64,000 nt of DNA from Fluviicola sp. XM-24bin1 (GTDB lineage: Bacteria > Bacteroidota > Bacteroidia > Flavobacteriales_D > Crocinitomicaceae): positions 1 to 64,000 of the forward strand of contig QCWI01000003.1 in the NCBI GenBank assembly GCA_003149635.1, in the 5' to 3' direction. Below, piece by piece: positions 27,666 through 37,143 of the stretch. Numbering within the stretch: position 1 is the first letter of the stretch; each line of letters starts with the position of its first letter. The notes beneath the pieces are model-generated. The model ran no database searches, had not been told where the DNA came from, and saw only the letters and a list, made by a program, of their open reading frames with translations. The translations under genes were made by a program, and so were the position numbers.

Positions 27666-29243
27666 TTAATATCCTGGGTTTTGAGCCAAGTTTGGATTCA
27701 AGATGATATCCGATGTTGGGATTGGATACAGGTTCAAGTGCGATGAAGCCGCAACTCCATTCACGTCTCCACCTTTAAATGGCCAAACGTATGATCCTTC
27801 CGTGTAACGACCGAAACGAATCAAATCGGTACGGCGTGTACATTCCCAACTCAATTCACGCGCTCGTTCGTCTAATACATCATCCAACGTTACACCCGTG
27901 ATGTTAAACGATGAATTTCCGTAAGCACGCTCTCTCAATTGATTAAACAAAGTCTCTCCCGTTCCTGTGTTTCCAGCTCCGCGCAATGCTGCCTCCATGT
28001 ACATCAAGTACACGTCTGCCAATCGCATCATTGGGAAATCAACATCTGAGAATCCTGCGTTTGCGTTCGATCCCAGGTTTCCTGTCGAAGTGATGTTTCT
28101 GAATTTCGGGAAGGCGTATCCTTCTGTGAATGTTCCCAAGTTGGTGATGTCCAAAGTTTGTCCATCACGGTAGAACAAGAAACGTGAGTCTTGCGTTGTG
28201 TCCGGGAATTTCTCCACGAACGGACGCGTTGTGCGCAATCCTTGCCATCCACCATTAGTTCCGTATTGAGAAGCAATCATTGATCCTCCGATAGAAGCGT
28301 TGATCAAGAAAGTCGTTCCTCCATACGTTTGTGTAAACATGCCATCGAATGTCACTGGGAAGATGATTTCAGGAGAGGTTTCGTTATCCGCTAGGAAGAT
28401 GTCTTGATAGTTGTCATCCAATTGGTAGTATCCCCAATCCATTACCTTCTGACAGTACGTCAAACAGTTGGATGCACGTGATAATCCTGTGTACACCTCA
28501 GCGTTCAAGTAGTTTTTCGCCATCAAGAATTGAGCTGCTGCTTTGCTTGCTCGTCCGTAAGGACATTGAGCTGGATCCAACAACAAGTTCTCCAAATCCA
28601 ACAACTCTCCTTCGATGTACTCGAACAAAGCTGCACGCTGAATTTGCTCTGGAACACCTCCTCCAACAAGATCGGCTTCTGTTACAAATGGAACGTTTCC
28701 AAACAAGTCCATAGCGTGTGTGTATGCCAATGCGCGTAAGAAGCGTGCTTCGTTTCTGAAGGTGCGAATTTCTTCCTGCTGCGCATCGGTAAATCCACGC
28801 TCCGTCATTTTCTCGTCAGAGCTTTCACGGATGAACTCGTTACACAAGGTAATTTGATAGAAGATACGCGCATACATTGCTTTCACAAATGCGTTATCCG
28901 CTGACCACTGCATGCGGTTCATTTCCGGAATTCCTGGATCGTTCCAACCACAAACTGACTCGTCTGTTGGAAGTTCTTGCAAATTGTACAATACACGTAC
29001 ATATGCTGAGAATCCTTCATCGATTCCAGAGATGTCTCCATTACCCGCTGGCCCTTGAATTCCTGTTACAGAAAGCCCTGAGTAAATCTTCGCCAATACG
29101 TTAATGTAGTTCGCAGGATCGCTGTAAACCACTTCTGAATTCAGCCCATATTTCGGCGTTTGGTTCAGTTGCTTCTTACAAGAACTCATTCCTACAAGAA
29201 GTACCGCTGCTAAAAGAACTGAAGTATATTTAATCGTTTTCAT
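27666..29243 (-). CDS. SusD/RagB-family starch-binding outer-membrane lipoprotein
   Basis: Lipobox LLVGMSSCKKQLNQTPKYGL; EIRTFRNEARFLRALAYTHAMDLFGNVPFVTE; C-terminal YPIPTSDIILNPNLAQNPGY. Confidence 0.95.
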   Translation of the reverse strand: MKTIKYTSVLLAAVLLVGMSSCKKQLNQTPKYGLNSEVVYSDPANYINVLAKIYSGLSVTGIQGPAGNGDISGIDEGFSAYVRVLYNLQELPTDESVCGWNDPGIPEMNRMQWSADNAFVKAMYARIFYQITLCNEFIRESSDEKMTERGFTDAQQEEIRTFRNEARFLRALAYTHAMDLFGNVPFVTEADLVGGGVPEQIQRAALFEYIEGELLDLENLLLDPAQCPYGRASKAAAQFLMAKNYLNAEVYTGLSRASNCLTYCQKVMDWGYYQLDDNYQDIFLADNETSPEIIFPVTFDGMFTQTYGGTTFLINASIGGSMIASQYGTNGGWQGLRTTRPFVEKFPDTTQDSRFLFYRDGQTLDITNLGTFTEGYAFPKFRNITSTGNLGSNANAGFSDVDFPMMRLADVYLMYMEAALRGAGNTGTGETLFNQLRERAYGNSSFNITGVTLDDVLDERARELSWECTRRTDLIRFGRYTEGSYVWPFKGGDVNGVAASSHLNLYPIPTSDIILNPNLAQNPGY

Positions 29244-29254
29244 AATGCTCTTTT

Positions 29255-32200
29255 TTATAGTCTGAATGATAGGTTAATACTGTAGAGACGTGGACGAGGG
29301 TAGACGTTCAAATCAATTCCTCCGTTAATCTCTGGATCAATTCCTGAGTAGTTCGAGAAGATGAATGCGTTGTTCACGGTGAACGATGCCGTCAAATACT
29401 TCTTGAATTTATATCCTACTGTGATGTAATCGATTTTGATGAAATCTGCTTTCTCCAAGTAATGATCACTCAACAATTGCTTATCTGTTAATGTCTGAAT
29501 TTCGTTTTCGAAGTAGAATGAGCTCAAGTTCGACAGGAATCCTGATGTTCCTACTCCCTGGAATGTTCCTCCTACTGAGTGAATGTTGTTGTAGTTGTAT
29601 CCTCCAACTTCTCCTCGCATTGAGAATCCAGCGAACCAACGTTTGTATTCGAAGTTCATGTTCAACCCGAAGAACCAATCCGGAATGGATTGCCCGAAAC
29701 GGTAACGATCTTCTTCGTTGATCACACCATCTTCATTACGATCAACGAATGCATCCAATTCTGTGTATGTCGATCCGTTAGGAGCTGTTTGCCCCACTTC
29801 GATTGGCTGTCCTGCCGCGTCGTATTGCTGTTCGAATACGAAGTATGTGAATGTCGGGAATCCAACTGAGTGAATCTGAACGTTGTTTCCAATACCTCCA
29901 GCGATTCCTCCAACTGGAATACCCGGCGAATCTGGATCTGGAACTTGCGTTAAGTTCAAAACTTCGTTACGGTTATACGTTGCGTTCACACCGATATCCC
30001 AACGGAAGTTCTTGCGCGCCATTGCCGTTCCATTCACAGCGATCTCAATTCCTCGGTTGTCCATGCTTCCTACGTTTGTAAGAATCTGGTTCGTGAAGTT
30101 GGTTCCTGCCATTACTGGAACTACTGCCAATAGATCGTCTGTGCGTTTGTAGTACAAGTCAATGGTACCGCTGATGCGATCTTTGAACATTCCGAAGTCC
30201 AATCCGATATTGTAACTCTGCGTTTCTTCCCACTTGATACTCGCGTCGTATCCATCCGGACGCAATACAGTGTAGTATGTTCCTCCAAAGTAGTACTGCG
30301 CTGTAAGTGTTCCTTGCTGATAGTTCGGAATGTACGGGTAATCTGCCCCGATATCCTGCTGACCAGTAACCCCGAATCCTCCGCGTAATTTCAACAAGTT
30401 TACTTTCTTGAGTTTCTTCATGAACTTCTCTTCGGTAATCATCCATGCTCCTGAAACAGATGGGAACCATCCCCAACGTGTTGCAGGCGAAAAGCGAGAA
30501 GATCCATCACGACGCAATGTTGCAGTCAAAACGTAACGATCTTTATAAGTCGCGATACCACGTCCGTAGAATGAAAGCAATGCGTTAGCTGTGAAGAATG
30601 GATTTGGATTCTCTGGGAAGATGATGGAATCCTGATCGTAGTTGTACGTTGCGAAACTTGGAGTGCTTGTTTGCCAATCTTGCCATGCGTAACCAGCAGT
30701 TGCATCCAACAACCAGTTTTTGAATGTGGAATCACTGTTGTAGTTTACATATGCTTCCAACAACTTGTTGCGTTTGTTACTTGTGTACTGAGAATAGCTT
30801 CCATCTGAGAAGAATCCAGCTGCTGAAGTTGGCAATACGCTTGTTTCTCCGCGTCCGGTAGAAATATCCGTACCTCCGTTTACAACTGCTTTGATTCTTG
30901 GTGCAAACGGCAGCTTGTACGTCATTCGAACGTTTCCGATCAAACGATCTACAATTCCGTAATCTTCGCGCTGATTCAACAATCCAACTGGGTTTTTCGG
31001 TGCTAACGTTTGTGGGTCTCCTCCAGAATTCAACCATTCGAAATATCCTCCGTACGCATCGTTTCCAGATTGTACTGGTTGCGTTGGATCGAACAAAATT
31101 GCCGAACCAATCGCTCCACGATCTGCGAAGAAGGTATTCGTACGTGCGTACTTCACTGAAACGTCTACGCGCAATGTGTTGTCAAAGAAACGCGGATTCA
31201 AGTTCAATCCTACGTTGTAACGATTCATTTGATCGCGCTTCAAAATTCCATCTTCAATACGCGCACCCAATGAAAGGCGGTACGGTAAGGGTTTGAATCC
31301 ACCTCCAACAGAAACGTTGTAGTTTTGGATCAATCCTGTGCGGTAAATTTCACGCTGCCAATCTGTGTTCGCATCTCCTAACAAAGCTGCTTGTGAAGCC
31401 AGTCCGTTGGTGTTTACCAAATCGCGGAATTGATCTCCTGTTAATACGTTCACAAACTCTACGTTTTGAGAAACCGTCGTCCCGATTGTAGCGCGTACAT
31501 TGAATGCTTCCTTGTATCCGTTTTTTGTTGTAATCAAGATAACCCCGTTGGCTCCACGTGAACCGTAAATCGCCGCTGCGGATGCATCTTTAAGGATTAC
31601 GAATGACTCAATATCTGCTGGGTTGATCAAGGACAATGGGCTCGGTGCTCCGGCAATTCCTCCGTTATCCAAAGGAACTCCGTCCACAACGATAAGTGGA
31701 TCGTTACTGGCGTTGATGGATGTTCCACCACGCAAACGAATTGTACTTCCTGATCCAGGTGCTCCACCATTCGTATTGATTTTCACTCCGGCCACTTTAC
31801 CTTGAATCAATTGTTCTGGTGATGCCGCTGGCGTATCGTTAAAGTCCTCTTCGGTAATTTTCGTAGCTGCACCCGTCAAATCCTTCGTACGCGTAGTACC
31901 ATAACCGATAACTACTACGTCATCCAAGTTTAAGGCATTTCCTGTACTAAAGTTTCGGGTTACTGTTTCTCCGGGTTTGAACTCTACGTTAAATGATTTT
32001 TGGTCAACACCAATTCCGCGGATCACAATCTCCTTCACTTCGCTTTCTCCGCTAACGGGAATGCCAGTGAGCTCAAATTTTCCGTCGAAATCCGTTTTGG
32101 TACCGATTTGTGTTCCGGCAACGATTACTGTCGCATCGTATAATGGTTCCCCATTATCGTCGGTTACTACACCGGTAAGGGTCGCTGTTTCCTGAGCTGA

Positions 32201-32266
32201 AGACGAGAATCCCGCAGCTATGAATACCAGAGAGACAACGATTCTGGATAGAATATTCGATTTCAT
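29255..32266 (-). CDS. SusC/RagA-family TonB-linked outer-membrane protein
   Basis: Carboxypeptidase-like TLTGVVTDDNGEPLYDATVIVAGTQIGTKTDFDGKFEL; plug VVIGYGTTRTKDLTGA, IRLRGGTSINASNDPLIVVDGVP, KDASAAAIYGSRGANGVILITTK. Start refined to MKSNILSR. Confidence 0.96.
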   Translation of the reverse strand: MKSNILSRIVVSLVFIAAGFSSSAQETATLTGVVTDDNGEPLYDATVIVAGTQIGTKTDFDGKFELTGIPVSGESEVKEIVIRGIGVDQKSFNVEFKPGETVTRNFSTGNALNLDDVVVIGYGTTRTKDLTGAATKITEEDFNDTPAASPEQLIQGKVAGVKINTNGGAPGSGSTIRLRGGTSINASNDPLIVVDGVPLDNGGIAGAPSPLSLINPADIESFVILKDASAAAIYGSRGANGVILITTKNGYKEAFNVRATIGTTVSQNVEFVNVLTGDQFRDLVNTNGLASQAALLGDANTDWQREIYRTGLIQNYNVSVGGGFKPLPYRLSLGARIEDGILKRDQMNRYNVGLNLNPRFFDNTLRVDVSVKYARTNTFFADRGAIGSAILFDPTQPVQSGNDAYGGYFEWLNSGGDPQTLAPKNPVGLLNQREDYGIVDRLIGNVRMTYKLPFAPRIKAVVNGGTDISTGRGETSVLPTSAAGFFSDGSYSQYTSNKRNKLLEAYVNYNSDSTFKNWLLDATAGYAWQDWQTSTPSFATYNYDQDSIIFPENPNPFFTANALLSFYGRGIATYKDRYVLTATLRRDGSSRFSPATRWGWFPSVSGAWMITEEKFMKKLKKVNLLKLRGGFGVTGQQDIGADYPYIPNYQQGTLTAQYYFGGTYYTVLRPDGYDASIKWEETQSYNIGLDFGMFKDRISGTIDLYYKRTDDLLAVVPVMAGTNFTNQILTNVGSMDNRGIEIAVNGTAMARKNFRWDIGVNATYNRNEVLNLTQVPDPDSPGIPVGGIAGGIGNNVQIHSVGFPTFTYFVFEQQYDAAGQPIEVGQTAPNGSTYTELDAFVDRNEDGVINEEDRYRFGQSIPDWFFGLNMNFEYKRWFAGFSMRGEVGGYNYNNIHSVGGTFQGVGTSGFLSNLSSFYFENEIQTLTDKQLLSDHYLEKADFIKIDYITVGYKFKKYLTASFTVNNAFIFSNYSGIDPEINGGIDLNVYPRPRLYSINLSFRL

Positions 32267-32284
32267 AAAATAGCTTCGTTTCAG

Positions 32285-32292
32285 CAAATGTA
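32285..32292 (-). promoter_or_regulatory. Putative susC -7 promoter element (TACATTTG), with TTG at 32313-32315 as -33
   Basis: Minus strand TTG-20 nt-TACATTTG, about 20 nt before the susC ATG. Confidence 0.7.
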
Positions 32293-32308
32293 GAGAAAAA
32301 TTGAATAA

Positions 32309-32323
32309 ATGTCAATATGACAC
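32309..32323. promoter_or_regulatory. Candidate NrtR-type operator, site C (ATGTCAATATGACAC)
   Basis: Overlaps the predicted susC -33 region. Confidence 0.7.
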
Positions 32324-32393
32324 ATAGGTTTTATTTTCGACCCGAATTTCGCTACACAACTGATTCATAAGTGCATTATAAGATAATGTAAAT

Positions 32394-32420
32394 AAAAAAA
32401 GAGCCCTAATTCAAGGGCTC
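32394..32420 (-). terminator. Intrinsic terminator of the candidate small RNA
   Basis: Minus strand GAGCCCT-tgaatt-AGGGCTC-TTTTTTT. Confidence 0.85.
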
Positions 32421-32630
32421 TTTTATTTCGACTAACACGTACCCACTTGACAGGGTACACCTAACATACTTGAGAAATCGTTTTGGTATTGGAAAGGTGC
32501 CCCTAAAGCACCTTATCCATTACCTAATTGGCTGTGTTTCTACTAAAATTTATGGACGTAAGCATGCCACAGCCAACACGCATTTCTTCTAAAACATTTC
32601 TTAAACTAACCAGGGTCTGATCTATCAGAC
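32394..32630 (-). ncRNA. Candidate structured small RNA of about 235 nt, upstream of susC
   Basis: Noncoding; promoter-like TATATTTG at 32635-32642; perfect 5' hairpin GTCTGA-taga-TCAGAC at the predicted start; 9-bp stem TTGGCTGTG/CACAGCCAA; compound hairpin GGTAATGGA.AAGGTGC/GCACCTT.TCCAATACC; GTACCC/GGGTAC; terminator hairpin with U-tract. Confidence 0.7.
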
Positions 32631-32634
32631 GGTA

Positions 32635-32642
32635 CAAATATA
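32635..32642 (-). promoter_or_regulatory. Putative -7 promoter element (TATATTTG) of the small RNA
   Basis: Minus strand exact TAnnTTTG match 5 nt before the 5' hairpin; TTG at 32665-32667 lies 22 nt upstream. Confidence 0.6.
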
Positions 32643-32658
32643 TACAAAAATATATTAT

Positions 32659-32673
32659 GTGTCACAATGACAC
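32659..32673. promoter_or_regulatory. Candidate NrtR-type operator, site E (GTGTCACAATGACAC)
   Basis: Perfect GTGTCA/TGACAC half-sites with 3-nt spacer, at the small-RNA promoter. Confidence 0.7.
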
Positions 32674-32701
32674 TAACTTTTTTGTATAAATTACAATAAG
32701 T

Positions 32702-35092
32702 TTACTTGATTTCGATAGTTGCCCGACCGTCAGTGAGTTGGATATCATTCAATGGACACTCCTTACTTTTCTTATTGAACTTGATCTTTTTTCCGTTGAC
32801 TCTGATCTTACGAACCTTACCGTCCCAGAGGTGGAGTAGAAAATCGACGGTATTGATTTCTTCCATGGAATTGTGGATCTTAATCAACGTTCTTTTTGAA
32901 TCCGTTACGTAGGAGAAGCGAAAGGCATTGAAATCGGGTGGCCCCTGCTTTTTCATCAAATTGATGCCGCCTTTGGAGCTTTCATCGATGACCACGGTGT
33001 CCGAACCAACACGCTTTGCGTGATAGAAATGAATGGTTACATCGTTCGGATCGTAAGCATCGGTATTTTGAAGTCCTTCTACCATTGGAACGAAGGCGTT
33101 GGCGCGGACAAAAACCGGAATGTGCTTCATTGTTAAAGCAACGGTATCCCACTGATGTCCCTCGTGTAACTCGCCGGAATAGAAATCATACCAACAGCCG
33201 GATGGGAAATACACCGCTTTCTTTTCTTGCGATTTGTGGAGCACCGGAGCCACCAAAAAATCTTTCCCCCAGAAATAAATGGAATCGTTTTCGTAAATCT
33301 CTGTTCCATCCCATCGGTCTGCATAATAAAAAAGCGGGCGCATTAACGGCGTTCCGTTACGATGATTCATTCGCGTCGTTTGGATGTTGTAGGGCAATAA
33401 GCGGTATCGTAATTCGATGGTTTCTTTCGCCAGTTGTTTCGTTTCGGCATCCCAAAAAATGGGTTCGGCAGGCACTTCTTCTTGTGCATGCGGTCGGAAA
33501 ATGGGTTGAAAAACGCCGTATTGCAACCAACGCGTGTACAATTCGGAATCTTCATAATCGCCCGCGAATCCTCCGAGATCTGAGTGCATATATGCCAATC
33601 CTTGCATGCCCATTTGCAACGCAATTCCCGGTTGTGATTGCAATCCTCCCCAAGAACGATTGACATCGCCCGACCATGGAATCAAGCCGAAGCGTTGTGC
33701 CCCAGAATATCCCGCACGCATTAAAATGAAAGGTTGATCGCTGTAGTTTCCATTTTCAGCTTCTTCCTTTTGCCATTCTTCCTGGATCATTTGCGCCCAT
33801 CTATTCCCATAGATGTTGTGCACTTCATTGGCCGTTCCTGTGGCGTGCATCATTTCCGCCGGATGGACTTCGGGCTCACCCAAATCACCCCAAAAACCAG
33901 CAATGCCCATCGCCTTGAGATCCGAGTATTTCTCCCAAAACCACTTTCTTGCTTGTGGCGAAAACACGTCCACCAAACCGGTATTTCCAAAGTAGAATTC
34001 ATATGTCAGCGGATTGCCGGCTGTGTCCTTTGCGATGGCATCGTTTTCCAAGGCTTCCTCCCAACGATTGGAGGTCGTTAAAATGAACGGTTCTGTAACC
34101 AATACAGTTTTGATTCCCTGATCTTTCAGTCCTTGAATCATTCCTTCTGGATCGGGAAAAGAATCTTTGTGAAACTCAAGATTTCCCATAGTGCCTTTGA
34201 TGGAATCACCGAACCAATACAAATCCAGAATGATGGCGTCCAATGGGATTTCATCCTCTTTGAATTGCTGAACGACGCTTTCCACTTCTTCCTGAGAATG
34301 GTATCCAAATCGACTGGCGAAATTCCCGAGTGCCCAAACTGGAGGAGGCATCTGACGGCCTGTCAATCCTGTCCAATTGGAAAGTAACTGTTCCCAAGTT
34401 TTTCCGGCAATTACTTGATAGGTTCTACGCTCACTAACCGTGCTAAATTCAACAATGTTTTTGTTCTTGCTGTCTAGATCCAGATAGCCCGTTCCGGGAG
34501 CATCGAAGTGCACCGCGTAGCGTTTCGATGACAAGAACATTGGAATACAAAAGTTCATCAATGGCGCCTCTGTTTCGTATCCGTAATGCGCTCGGTTGTA
34601 CAATTCCAACTTCTTCCCTCTTCGATTCATTGGCAAGGCACGTGCGCCTCCTCCGTAGAGCACTTCATTATCTGAGATGTTCATTTGCAGATCGTATCCA
34701 ATTGAGTCAGATCCAAATCCAACTTGCGTACACAGTAAAGAATCATCGTACCAATAACTGAGTTCGAAGGGATCAAACTGGACTCTGATTTCGATGCTTC
34801 CATTGGGAGAAAAATCCGGTGCAACAATGATCATGTCTTCCTTCTCCTCCATCTTGAGGTCGATGTCCGCATAATCATCAATTACCGCATGAGAGGTGCT
34901 TTCGGTTTTTTGCCATTCAGGGTAATAATTCGTTTCCACCACTCCTTCGCGGTAGTAGAAGATCTCGTACACTCCGCTAAATGTTTCAATGCGTAGTTTT
35001 CCCTTTTTCTCAATGGAATAGAAATTAACGGCATCCTGACCTGTGGCAAGGAAACTCAGCGCTATCAATCCAAACGAAAGGAAAAATTTCAT
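32702..35092 (-). CDS. Exported GH31 alpha-glucosidase-family protein
   Basis: GRQMPPPVWALGNFASRFGYHSQEEV, DAIILDLYWFGDS, GIAGFWGDLGEPEVHP, MRAGYSGAQRFGLIPWSGDVNRSWGGL. Confidence 0.93.
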   Translation of the reverse strand: MKFFLSFGLIALSFLATGQDAVNFYSIEKKGKLRIETFSGVYEIFYYREGVVETNYYPEWQKTESTSHAVIDDYADIDLKMEEKEDMIIVAPDFSPNGSIEIRVQFDPFELSYWYDDSLLCTQVGFGSDSIGYDLQMNISDNEVLYGGGARALPMNRRGKKLELYNRAHYGYETEAPLMNFCIPMFLSSKRYAVHFDAPGTGYLDLDSKNKNIVEFSTVSERRTYQVIAGKTWEQLLSNWTGLTGRQMPPPVWALGNFASRFGYHSQEEVESVVQQFKEDEIPLDAIILDLYWFGDSIKGTMGNLEFHKDSFPDPEGMIQGLKDQGIKTVLVTEPFILTTSNRWEEALENDAIAKDTAGNPLTYEFYFGNTGLVDVFSPQARKWFWEKYSDLKAMGIAGFWGDLGEPEVHPAEMMHATGTANEVHNIYGNRWAQMIQEEWQKEEAENGNYSDQPFILMRAGYSGAQRFGLIPWSGDVNRSWGGLQSQPGIALQMGMQGLAYMHSDLGGFAGDYEDSELYTRWLQYGVFQPIFRPHAQEEVPAEPIFWDAETKQLAKETIELRYRLLPYNIQTTRMNHRNGTPLMRPLFYYADRWDGTEIYENDSIYFWGKDFLVAPVLHKSQEKKAVYFPSGCWYDFYSGELHEGHQWDTVALTMKHIPVFVRANAFVPMVEGLQNTDAYDPNDVTIHFYHAKRVGSDTVVIDESSKGGINLMKKQGPPDFNAFRFSYVTDSKRTLIKIHNSMEEINTVDFLLHLWDGKVRKIRVNGKKIKFNKKSKECPLNDIQLTDGRATIEIK

Positions 35093-35093
35093 C

Positions 35094-36932
35094 TTACTTC
35101 AATTCAATGATCATGGCTTGTTTTGCAGAAACCTTCAATGGAGCGTACAAATCGACAGCGTATCCTTCGATTACTTCCATTCCGACATTGTAATCGCCTA
35201 CGCTTTCCTCAAATCGGCTCCAGTCCAGTTCCTGATCTTCAGTCGAATTGTTCAACACCACCATGACCGTTTCGTTATCTGTGTATCTAAAATAGACATA
35301 CACATTGTTTTGAGGCAAATACTGCGTTGTTTTTCCCGAGTGAATCACTTCGGCGGTTTTGCGCCAGTTCAACACTTTTTTCGTGAATTCGAAGTATTCG
35401 TTTTGTACATCGGTTCTTCCTTCTGCCGTGAAGGCATTGTTGGGATCCCCTTTCCAGCCTCCGGGGAAATCCTGTCGAATGGCTCCATCGCCTTTTCCTT
35501 TGTCCCCGGCCATTCCCACTTCAGTTCCGTAGTAAATTTGGGGGATCCCGCGAACGGTTGCAATAAGCGTCAAGCCCAGTTGGTAATCTTTGAAATCCGA
35601 ATAGATTTGATTGAAACGTTGCGTGTCATGATTCTCCAAAAAGACCAATAAGTTCTTCGGGTTCGGATAGAGAAAATCGTTCACGAAATTCTCGTACACC
35701 TTGATCATTCCATCCGACCAATTCGGATTTTCTTCGTGGAATACGGTTCCGACAGCATCATGCAAAGTGAAATCCATTACAGACGGACAATATGTATTGT
35801 AGCTTTGAATTGCTCCGATTGGGCTGTCCTCCTGCCAATACGAGATTTGCGCTTGATCGTGCAGCCAAACCTCACCGACAATGTTAAAGTTAGGATATTC
35901 ATCCATGATCGCCTTCGTCCAAGTGGCAATTCCCTCTTTGTTGTTGTAGGAATAAGTGTCAACGCGCAGACCATCCAAACCTGAAGATTCAATCCACCAA
36001 ATGGCATTTTGAATGAGGTAGTTGAGCACCAAATCGTTGCTTTGATTCAAATCCGGCATCGTCGGAACGAACCATCCCTCCTCACAATATTTTTGATCAA
36101 TGTCGGAGGTGTTCGGATCGTATTGCGTCGTCATGCGGTAGTTGCTTTGCGCGTATCCCGGAAATTGATGGAACCAATCATAAGTTGGCATGTCGTTCAT
36201 CATCCAATGGCTTATTCCCCAGTGGTTGGTCACGTAATCCATGATCAACTTCATATCGCGCTGGTGCATTTCTTCCGCCAGTTGCTTGTACAAAGCGTTC
36301 GTTCCATATCGCGGATCGACTCGATAGACATCTCCCTGACCGTAGGTATGGTAAGAATACGTAGTGTCGTCATCCAGAAGCAATGGTGTCGTCCACAATG
36401 CCGTTACGCCCAACTCATTGAGGTAATCCAGATTGTTAATGATTCCTTGAATGTCTCCTCCGTGGCGACCACCTTGCTTGGATCGATTGGCTTTTTCCAC
36501 AGTTGCAGGGTGACTATCGTTCGAAGGATCTCCATTCGCAAATCGATCGGGCATGAGCAGGTAAATGACATCGGAAGCATCAAAACCTTGTCGCGATTGC
36601 GAGCCTTGATCACGACTTTTCAACTCGTACGAATATTGAATTGTTTTTCGCTTTGATTTCTTGAATTCGATGGTATAGGAACCGGCAACCAATCCTTTCG
36701 TCTCAAGGGTCACAAACAGGAAATTCGGATTCTCTGTTTTTCGAACGTTCGAAATGGGAATCTCACTTTTTAAGATTTCCATATCACCCGCTCCCGGAGC
36801 GTGAAACATCACTTGTACTTCGGATCGATGCATGCCAGACCACCAGTTTCCGGGTTCTACATGCGTGAAATCCTGCCCGTAAACCAAAGCGGTTACGAGT
36901 ACTAAGAGTATTGAGAGTGCATTTTTGATCAT
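35094..36932 (-). CDS. Exported GH13 alpha-amylase/neopullulanase (SusA/cyclomaltodextrinase-like)
   Basis: Signal peptide; N-domain NWWSGMHRSEVQVMFHAPG; YLLMPDRFANGDPSND, LIMDYVTNHWG, GLDGLRVDTYSYN, NIVGEVWLHD, FLENHDTQRF. Confidence 0.94.
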   Translation of the reverse strand: MIKNALSILLVLVTALVYGQDFTHVEPGNWWSGMHRSEVQVMFHAPGAGDMEILKSEIPISNVRKTENPNFLFVTLETKGLVAGSYTIEFKKSKRKTIQYSYELKSRDQGSQSRQGFDASDVIYLLMPDRFANGDPSNDSHPATVEKANRSKQGGRHGGDIQGIINNLDYLNELGVTALWTTPLLLDDDTTYSYHTYGQGDVYRVDPRYGTNALYKQLAEEMHQRDMKLIMDYVTNHWGISHWMMNDMPTYDWFHQFPGYAQSNYRMTTQYDPNTSDIDQKYCEEGWFVPTMPDLNQSNDLVLNYLIQNAIWWIESSGLDGLRVDTYSYNNKEGIATWTKAIMDEYPNFNIVGEVWLHDQAQISYWQEDSPIGAIQSYNTYCPSVMDFTLHDAVGTVFHEENPNWSDGMIKVYENFVNDFLYPNPKNLLVFLENHDTQRFNQIYSDFKDYQLGLTLIATVRGIPQIYYGTEVGMAGDKGKGDGAIRQDFPGGWKGDPNNAFTAEGRTDVQNEYFEFTKKVLNWRKTAEVIHSGKTTQYLPQNNVYVYFRYTDNETVMVVLNNSTEDQELDWSRFEESVGDYNVGMEVIEGYAVDLYAPLKVSAKQAMIIELK

Positions 36933-36953
36933 TCGCTGAAATTAATAAATTTT

Positions 36954-36970
36954 AGTGTCATTATGACACT
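36954..36970. promoter_or_regulatory. Candidate NrtR-type operator, site D (AGTGTCATTATGACACT)
   Basis: Perfect 17-bp palindrome with 1-nt centre, 22 bp upstream of the GH13 gene start. Confidence 0.75.
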
Positions 36971-37027
36971 TTGACTGCTGCTGACTGCGTTCAGCTTGTC
37001 AATAATAGGTATAAATACGGTGCAAGA

Positions 37028-37056
37028 TTGCGTATAAATCGGAAGTGTTATATTTG
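37028..37056 (+). promoter_or_regulatory. Putative promoter TTG-18 nt-TATATTTG
   Basis: Good match to the Bacteroidota TTG/TAnnTTTG consensus upstream of the 37144 gene. Confidence 0.6.
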
Positions 37057-37143
37057 CCGCGACTTACTAACAAACACCTGATAATTAGAGGCGTAACCGG
37101 TGCTATGGCGCTACATTACAAACCTTTAATTAATTTTTTACTT

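Noticed and set aside
32394-32700. Interpretation of the 32.4-32.6 kb RNA as tmRNA, RNase P, SRP or 6S RNA
   Set aside because: None of the signature sequences I know was seen and the ends do not pair as a 6S closing stem; this still needs an Rfam search.
36009-36656. 215-aa plus-strand ORF opposite the GH13 gene at 35094-36932
   Set aside because: Antisense shadow ORF without independent support.
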